A stretch of DNA of 64,000 nucleotides from Xenorhabdus miraniensis. Lineage in GTDB: Bacteria > Pseudomonadota > Gammaproteobacteria > Enterobacterales > Enterobacteriaceae. The notes below the pieces were generated by a model, which was given only the letters and a program-made list of their open reading frames with translations, did no database searches and was not told the DNA's origin. Both the position numbers and the translations under genes were made by a program. The DNA lies in assembly GCF_002632615.1 (NCBI RefSeq), contig NZ_NITZ01000016.1:37012-101011 (forward strand), given 5' to 3'. Below, piece by piece: positions 52,910-61,900 of this stretch (the first letter of the stretch is position 1; every line of letters starts with the position of its first letter).

Positions 52910-55900
52910 ATGAAAGATAACATTGCTACAGCGGGAAATATTCTTAATGGTGAAGCGCTTTCTGGGATAAATACTCTTCAGTCACTTACACCCAGTGAGC
53001 TATTTTGGTATCAGCGTCTTGTTGCTTTGCAACCCCTCCAGTTACCTTTCGATATTTCCCATAAGATTGCAGAACCCCGTTGGGCAATAAGCCGTTGGCA
53101 GTCCCCGCTTCCCCAAAATGGTCAAGAGGAGCCATGGCGAATATTGTTACAGGCATTTGTTATCTATCTTGCGCGTCTGACTCAGCAGTCTGCATTCCAA
53201 ATCGGCTGGTGTGTGGCATTAAACGATAACCGGACAAATCTGGCATCAGTGGTGCCCATGGACATTGAAGTGGCATTGGATGAGCCGTGGCATGGGGTGG
53301 CTGGCGCGGTTGATGATGAACTTGTCCGGCTGGCGCAACACCAGACATTTAGTTATGACCTCCTTTCCCATTCTCTTTCACTGCATGCCATCCCTGAATT
53401 AAGCACCCGTCATCCGTGGCCTGTAGCTGTTTCAGTGATACAGGATGGCAGACAGTGTGATCAGAAAGCGTCTGGTGAATTACTGACACTTCAGATAAAT
53501 GAACAGGGCGGTTTCCGTTGGATCTATGATGAAAATCGTCTGAGTGCGGAAGTGATTGCGCGAATGGATGAACATTTACAGGTGTTGCTGTTATCAAAAG
53601 AGAGAGGTGATGGCATCCCCATCGGGCAGCTTAATTTGTTGCCAGAGGCGGAACGGGTATTGCTGCTGGAAACCTGGAACCCGGCTGAAACCCTTTATCC
53701 TGAAGCCTTGTGTATTCACCAGTTGTTTGAGCAGCAGGTACAAAAGACCCCACAGGCGACAGCACTGGAATATCAGGGGCAAACACTGAGTTACACCGAA
53801 TTAAATGCCCGCGCTAACCGGCTGGCTCATCAATTAATTGAGCAAGGACTTGAACCGGAGCAACGGGTCGCCATTTGCGTGGCACGCTCACCGGCTATGG
53901 TGGTGTCATTGCTGGCGGTACTGAAAGCGGGTGGTGCTTATGTGCCGCTGGATATCACTTATCCGGCAGAGCGTCTGACGTATATCCTCAACGACAGTGC
54001 CCCATCCGTAATATTGGCGGATAACACCGGACAGTCCATATTGGGTAACGAGGTACTGTCTGAGTTGACTGTGCTTGACCCGACAATACAGCCGGATCAG
54101 CCAGGCAGTAATCCACAGGTTTCGACATTAACGCCACAACATCTGTCCTATGTGATTTACACCTCTGGCTCTACCGGACAGCCGAAAGGGGTAATGGTGG
54201 AGCATCAGGCGATTTATCAGCGTACTCTGGGGGTGAATGAACTTTATGGTGTGACAGCGCAGGATCGGGTATTGCAGTTTGCAGCTTTTGCCTTTGACGT
54301 CTCCGTCGAGGAGTGTTTCTCATCATTATGTCATGGCGCCACGCTGGTCATTCGCGATGATAGCTGGCTGGAGTCAATGACGGAATTCATAGCCTTAGCC
54401 CGGGAAAACCGCATCACGGTGATGTTTCTGCCCACGTTATTCTGGTCTGAACTGGCGGGCAGAGATCCGGGATTATCACTGCCTGACGCGCTCAGGCTGA
54501 TTATTATTGGTAGCGAGGCCGTCCAGAAAAAAGCCCTTCAGGATTGGTTTGCACAGGAAAGTCACCGCCCCCGGTTATTAAATGCCTATGGTCCGACAGA
54601 AAATACCGTCACAGCCACCTGTCAGGAAGTTTTCTCTTCAGACTATGATCGTTCCATCGGCCGGCCACTCAGAAATACCCGCATTTACTTACTGGACAGA
54701 AACGGGCAACCCGTACCGCTAGGCTGCGCAGGAGAAATTTATATTGGTGGTGTGGGAGTCGCGCGGGGTTATCTGAACCAGTTAATTTTAAGTGAAGAAC
54801 GTTTTATCCCCGACCCCTTTAGCCCGCTATCTGACGCCCGGATGTATCGTACCGGGGATGTGGCCCGTTACCTGCCGGACGGTAACCTAGAGTTTCTGGG
54901 GCGTAATGATCAACAGGTAAAAATTCGCGGCTTTCGTGTCGAATTGGGGGAAATTGAAACCCGCTTGCTGGAGCATCCGGCAGTGAATCAGGCCGCCGTG
55001 TTGGCACTGGATAACGGGCAAAGTAAGCGACTGGTGGCCTATATCGTGGCAGAAACTGTGGTGGCAGAAGAGAATCAAGAATGGGTAAACAGCCTGCGTA
55101 CCCATCTGAGTGCTCTTTTGCCGGATTATATGATGCCGGCGGCTTTTGTGCGTCTGGACAGCTTCCCGCAGACACCAAATGGCAAACTGGATCGTCGGGC
55201 ACTGCCAGCACCGAACGAAGAAGCGTTTGTCCGGCGGACTTATGAAGCTCCGCAAGGGAGAGAAGAAACAATACTGGCGGTAGTCTGGGGTGAATTGTTG
55301 GGCATTAAACAAATTAGCCGCCATGACAGTTTCTTTGCATTGGGTGGTCACTCCCTGCTCGCAATGCGCATGATTGAGCGCCTGCGTCATCAGGGATTGA
55401 TGCTGGCGGCGAGTGATCTGTTCCGGTCGCCCGTGTTATCCGATCTGGTGAAAACGTTGGGGCAGCATCGGGCTATTGAAGTCCCACCAAATGTCATTAC
55501 TCCCGCGATACAGCAACTGACCCCGGCGATGTTGCCGTTGGCGGATTTAACGCAGGCGGATATTGACCACATTGTTGAACAGGTATCGGGTGGGGTGGTG
55601 AATATTCAGGATATCTACGCCTTATCACCATTGCAGGACGGTATTTTATTCCACCACTTACTGGCACGGGAAGGCGATCCGTATCTGTTGACCAGCCAGA
55701 TGGCGTTTGCTGATAGGTCTATATTGGATCGTTATCTGGCGGCGATGCAACGGATAGTCGAACGGCACGATATTTTACGCACCGCGTTTATCTGGCAAGG
55801 TGTGTCCGTGCCGGTACAGGTCGTCTGTCGTCAGGCTCCCTTGTCGGTGACAGAGCTGGCGCTGAATCCCGCTGATGGCCCGGTTATTGATCAGTTAAGC

Positions 55901-58900
55901 CAGCGTTTTGATCCGCGCCATTATCGTCTCGATCTGAGCCAGCCACCGCTATTGCATTTCGTGATTGCTCAGGAAACGGATGGCCGTTGGCACCTGCTGC
56001 AACTATTGCATCATCTGATTGGTGACCACACCACGCTGGACGTAATGCACCGTGAAGTGCAGTCATATCTGGCAGGGCAAGAAGAACACCTGCCTGTGCC
56101 TGTGCCATTCCGCAATCTGGTGGCGCAGGCCCGGTTGGGCGTGAGTCAGGAATCCCATACCCGTTTCTTTACCGAAATGCTGGCGGAGGTGGAAGAGCCG
56201 ACCCTGCCGTTTGGTTTGACGGAGGTACATCATGATGGCTCACAGGTGACGGAATTCCATCAGATGCTGGCACCTGAGTTGAATGGCCGCCTGCGCAGTC
56301 AGGCACGGCGTTTTGGTGTCAGTCTGGCCGCCTTATGTCATCTGGCCTGGGCACAGGTGTTGTCGCGCACCAGCGGACAGGAAAAAGTGGTGTTCGGCAC
56401 TGTGCTGTTCGGGCGTATGGCCGCGGGAGAAGGAGCAGACAGCGGGGTAGGGCTGTTTATCAATACCTTGCCGTTGCGGCTGGATATGGATGACACTCCG
56501 GTACAGGACAGCGTGCAGGCCACCCATCGCCGGCTGGCGGGATTACTGGCCCATGAACACGCTTCACTGGCGCTGGCCCAGCAATGTAGTGGTATTGACC
56601 GTGGCACGCCTCTCTTTAGTGCTTTGTTGAACTATCGGCATAATGCCGTATCGGCCATGTCAGAAGAACGGATAAACGGGATTGAGTTTGTCAGCGAACA
56701 GGAGCGGACTAATTACCCCTTTGTACTGTCAGTAGATGATTTTGGTGAGGTGCTGGGATTGACGGTTCAGGTTGCTCAGCCAGTTGAACCGGAGCGGGTC
56801 TACGGTTATATGCAGCAGGCACTGGAAAGTCTGGCGGATGCGCTGGAACACACACCGGATATGCCGGTTCGGGCATTGGATATTCTGCCGGAAGCAGAGC
56901 GTACCTTATTGTTAACCACCTGGAACACAACGGAAACGCCTTATCCTGAGTCGTTATGTATTCACCAGTTGTTTGAACAGCAGGTGGAGAAAACTCCGCA
57001 GGCGACAGCTTTGATAGCGGGAGATAAGACCCTGAGCTACAGGGAGCTGAATACACGGGCTAACCAGTTGGCTCGCCAGTTAATCGGACAAGGCGTTTGC
57101 CCCGGCGATCATATTGTGCTGCTGTTCGAGCGCTCCATGGTGCTGGTGGTGGCTCAACTGGCTGTGCTTAAAGCCGGTGCAGTTTACGTACCCCTTGATC
57201 CCGGTGTGCCGGATGAGCGGAAAAACTGGCTGGTCAATGACTGCTCCGCCAAATTGTTACTCACTGATACACAGACGGATATTCCGGCTGACCTGGTTGT
57301 CCCCCTGCTTCGTCTTTCCGATGAGAACAAGACGACTGGCGAGCAAGCTAGCGAGCAAAACAACGCACAAAACAACACACAAAACAACACACAAAATAGT
57401 ATTAACCTTGATTTACCACGTGCCGGCACGGAATTAGCCTATATCATGTACACCTCCGGCTCTACCGGAACACCGAAAGGCGTTTTGGTGCCGCACCGCG
57501 CCGTAGTCCGGCTGGTCATCAATAATGGTTATGCAGCCATCGAACCGGACGATCGGGTGGCCTTTACTGCTAACCCGGCTTTTGATGCCAGCACCTTTGA
57601 AGTCTGGGCACCGTTGCTTAACGGGGGAGCGCTGGTGGTGATTGAGCACGCTATGTTATTGACGCCGGTGGAATTAGTCCGGGCTTTACAGACCCACCGT
57701 ATCACGGTTCTGTGGCTGACAATCGGGCTGTTTAACCGACTGGCTGTAGAGTTGTCCCCGGCGCTGCGGCAGATAAAAACGCTGATTTTTGGCGGAGATA
57801 TTCCCGACTTATCGGTTATTGCTCAGGTTCTGAAACATCGTCCGCCGCAACAACTTTTGCAGGCTTATGGTCCGACAGAAGGCACCACCTTTACGACGAT
57901 ATATCCTATTGAGGCGCTGGCACAGGGCATGATCCGGCTCCCCATTGGCCGGCCAATCGCCAATACACGAGTTTACCTGCTGGATAGTCATGGTCAGCCC
58001 GTGCCGTTGGGAGCGACTGGTGAAATTTATGTTGGGGGAGACGGGGTGGCCTGTGGTTATCTGAACCGTCCTGAGTTAACGGCCGAACGTTTCCTTATTG
58101 ATCCGTTTAGTGATACCCCGGATGCACGCTTGTACCGCACCGGGGATTTGGCCCGTTACCGGCCGGACGGTAATCTGGAATTTCTGGGTCGTAATGACCA
58201 GCAGGTGAAAATTCGTGGCTTCCGTATTGAACCGGGGGAAATTGAAATCCGGCTGGCAGAGCACCCGGCGGTGCGTGAGGCGACGGTGCTGGTACTCGGT
58301 GATGGGGGGGATAAACGGCTGGTGGCCTATGTTGTGGCAGATATAGATGAAGAATTGGTCAACAGATTGCGTACCCATCTGAGTGCGGTTTTGCCGGATT
58401 ATATGGTGCCAGTGGCCTTTGTGCGTCTGGATGAGTTTCCACTGACGCCGAATGGCAAGTTAGATCGTCGGGCGCTGCCGGCACCAGATAGTGAGGCATT
58501 TGCCCGCCAGATCTATGCGGCCCCGCAGGGGGAAACCGAAATGGCACTGGCGGCGATTTGGAGTGAATTACTGGGCATTGAGCAGGTCAGCCGCCATGAC
58601 AGCTTCTTTGCACTGGGTGGTCATTCATTGCTCGCGGTGCGCATGATTGAGCGCCTGCGTCAGCAGGGGTTGGCACTGACGGCGCGGGATCTGTTCCGGT
58701 CGCCGGTGTTGTCCGATCTGGCACAAACATTGGGACGGCATCAGGCCATCGAAGTCCCGCCGAATGTGATTACCCCCGAAACGCAGCACCTGACCCCGGA
58801 AATGTTGCCGCTGGTGGATTTAACGCAGGCGGATATTGACCACATTGTCAAACAAGTACCGGGTGGGGTGGCGAATATTCAGGATATTTATGCCTTATCG

Positions 58901-61900
58901 CCATTGCAGGACGGTATTTTATTTCACCATTTACTGGCACACGAAGGGGATCCGTATCTGTTGACCGAACAGATGGCGTTTGCTGACCGGTCCTTGCTGG
59001 ATCGTTATCTGGCGGCGATGCAACGGATAGTTGAGCGGCACGATATCTTACGCACTGCGTTTATCTGGCAAGGCGTGTCCGTGCCGGTACAAGTCGTCGG
59101 GCGTCAAGCCTCTTTGTCAGTGACAGAACTGACACTGGACCCGGCAGATGGACCCGTTAGCAGCCAGTTGGCAGAACGTTTTAACGTCAGTCATTATCGT
59201 CTTGATCTGAGCGATGCGCCGTTATTGCGCTTTGTGGTGGCGCAGGAAGCGGATGGCCGTTGGATTGTCCTGCAATTACTGCATCACCTGATTGGCGACC
59301 ACGAAACGGTGGAAGTGATGCACCGTGAAGTGCAGGCCTGCCTGACGGGACAGGAGGAAAACTTGGCTGTACCTGTGCCGTACCGCAATCTGGTGGCACA
59401 GGCCCGGTTGGGCGTGAGTCAGGAAGCCCACACCCGTTTCTTTACCGAGATGTTAGCGGAAGTGGAAGAGCCGACACTGCCGTTTGGTTTGACGGAGGTG
59501 CATCGCGATGGCTCACAGATGACAGAATCTCACCAGATGCTGGCACCTGAATTGAATGACCGCCTGCGTAGTCAGGCGCGGCGTTTTGGTGTCAGTTTGG
59601 CCGCCTTATGTCATCTGGCCTGGGCACAGGTGTTGTCGCGCACCAGTGGACAGGAAAAAGTGGTGTTCGGCACCGTGCTGTTCGGGCGTATGGCCGCGGG
59701 AGGAGGGGCAGACAGTGGGATGGGGTTGTTTATCAATACCCTGCCGTTGCGGCTGGATATGGATGACACCCCGGTACAGGACAGCGTACAGGCCGCCCAT
59801 CGCCGGCTGGCGGGATTATTAACCCATGAACACGCTTCACTGGCGCTGGCCCAGCAGTGTAGCGGCGTTGAACGCGGCACGCCTCTCTTTAGCGCCCTGT
59901 TGAACTATCGTCATAATGATCAATTGAATCAGTTGGATAAAACACTGGAGGGGATTGAGTTATTGGATGGGCAGGAGCGGACCAACTACCCCTTTGTGCT
60001 GTCAGTGGAAGATTTTGGTGAGGCGCTGGGATTGACGGCTCAGGTCGTTCAGCCGTTTGAGCCAGCGCGAGTATGCGGCTATATGCAGCAGGCACTGGAA
60101 AGTCTGGCGGACGCGCTGGAACAGGCCCCGGAAACACCGGTACGGCAGTTGGTGATCCTGCCGGAAGCAGAATGCACGTTGTTGCTGAAAACCTGGAATG
60201 CAACGGAAGCAGCCTACCCTGAGGCGTTGTGTATTCATCAGTTGTTTGAACAGCAGGTGGAGAAAACGCCGCAGGCCACCGCGCTGGTCTATGAAAAGCA
60301 GACACTCAGTTATGCTGAATTAAATGCCCGTGCTAACCGGCTGGCTCATCAGTTAATTGCACTGGGCATAGAGCCGGAGCAACGAGTCGCCATTTGCGTG
60401 TCACGGTCACCGGCAATGGTGATCGGGTTACTGGCTGTCTTAAAAACGGGTGGCGCCTATGTGCCACTGGATCCGGCTTATCCGGGAGAGCGTCTGGCAT
60501 ACAATCTGAGGGATGCTGCACCGGCTATTGTGCTGGCAGATAATATCGGACGAACAGCATTGGGTGAGCAAGCATTGGCAGAACGGAAAGTGCTCGACCC
60601 GAATACCCGGTTTGACCGACCGGATAATAACCCGCAGATACCGGTATTGACTTCACGGCATTTGGCCTGCGTGATTTACACCTCCGGTTCGACCGGAACG
60701 CCGAAAGGGGTGATGGTAGAACATCGTGGATTGGTTAATCTTATTCAGGAGAAAATCACGCAATTCGCTATTTGCGCGGATAGCCGGGTGTTGCAGTTTG
60801 CGTCATTGGGCTTTGATGCCAGTGTCTGGGAAATTATGATGTCACTGTGCAGTGGCGCCACACTGGATATTCCCGCAGACAGTGTTCGTCAGAACCCGAT
60901 CTATTTATGGCATTATCTGGAAGCACAGGCGATAACGCATGCTTGCCTGACCCCTGCTTTGCTTCATGACGGGGCGGATATACCGGCGTTAACGGTAAAA
61001 CCCACCCTGATATTGGGGGGCGAAGCGCTCAATACGGCGTTACTCCGGGCATTGTGTGGCCGGGTCACCTTGTTCAATGCCTATGGCCCGACAGAGATAA
61101 CGGTTTGTGCCACAACCTGGTATTGCCCATCAGACTATACAGATACCGCGGTGCCTATCGGGCGTCCAACGGCAAATACCCAAGTGTACTTGCTGGATGC
61201 TCATTGTCAGCCGGTGCCGCTGGGGGCAGTGGGTGAGCTGTATATTGGTGGGGTGGGTGTGACGCGGGGTTACCTGAACCGTCCTGAATTAACCGCCGAA
61301 CGTTTCCTTATCGATCCGTTCAGTGATACCCCGGATGCACGCCTGTACCGTACCGGGGATTTAGCCCGTTACCGGCCGGACGGCAATCTGGAATTTCTGG
61401 GCCGCAATGATCAGCAGGTGAAAATCCGTGGCTTCCGTATTGAACCGGGGGAAATTGAAGCCCGGCTGGCAGAACACCCGGTGGTGCGTGAATCGGTGGT
61501 GCTGGCGCAGGGAGAAGGGCAGGATAAGCGGCTGGTGGCCTATTTGGTAACAGAAACGAAGGTAACAGAAACGAAGGCGGCGGACACGGATGAAGGGCTG
61601 GCGAACAGCCTGCGTGCCCACCTGAGTGTCCTTTTGCCGGATTATATGGTGCCGGCCGCTTTTGTACGTCTGGATGCGTTTCCATTAACGCCGAACGGTA
61701 AATTAGATCGTCGGGCGCTGCCGTCACCGGACAGTAAGGCATTTGCCCGCCAAACCTATGCGGCCCCGCAAGGGGAAACCGAAATGGCGCTGGCGGCGAT
61801 TTGGAGTGAATTACTGGGCATTGAGCAGATCAGCCGCCATGACAGCTTCTTTGCGCTGGGTGGTCATTCATTGCTCGCGGTACGTATGATTGAGCGCCTG

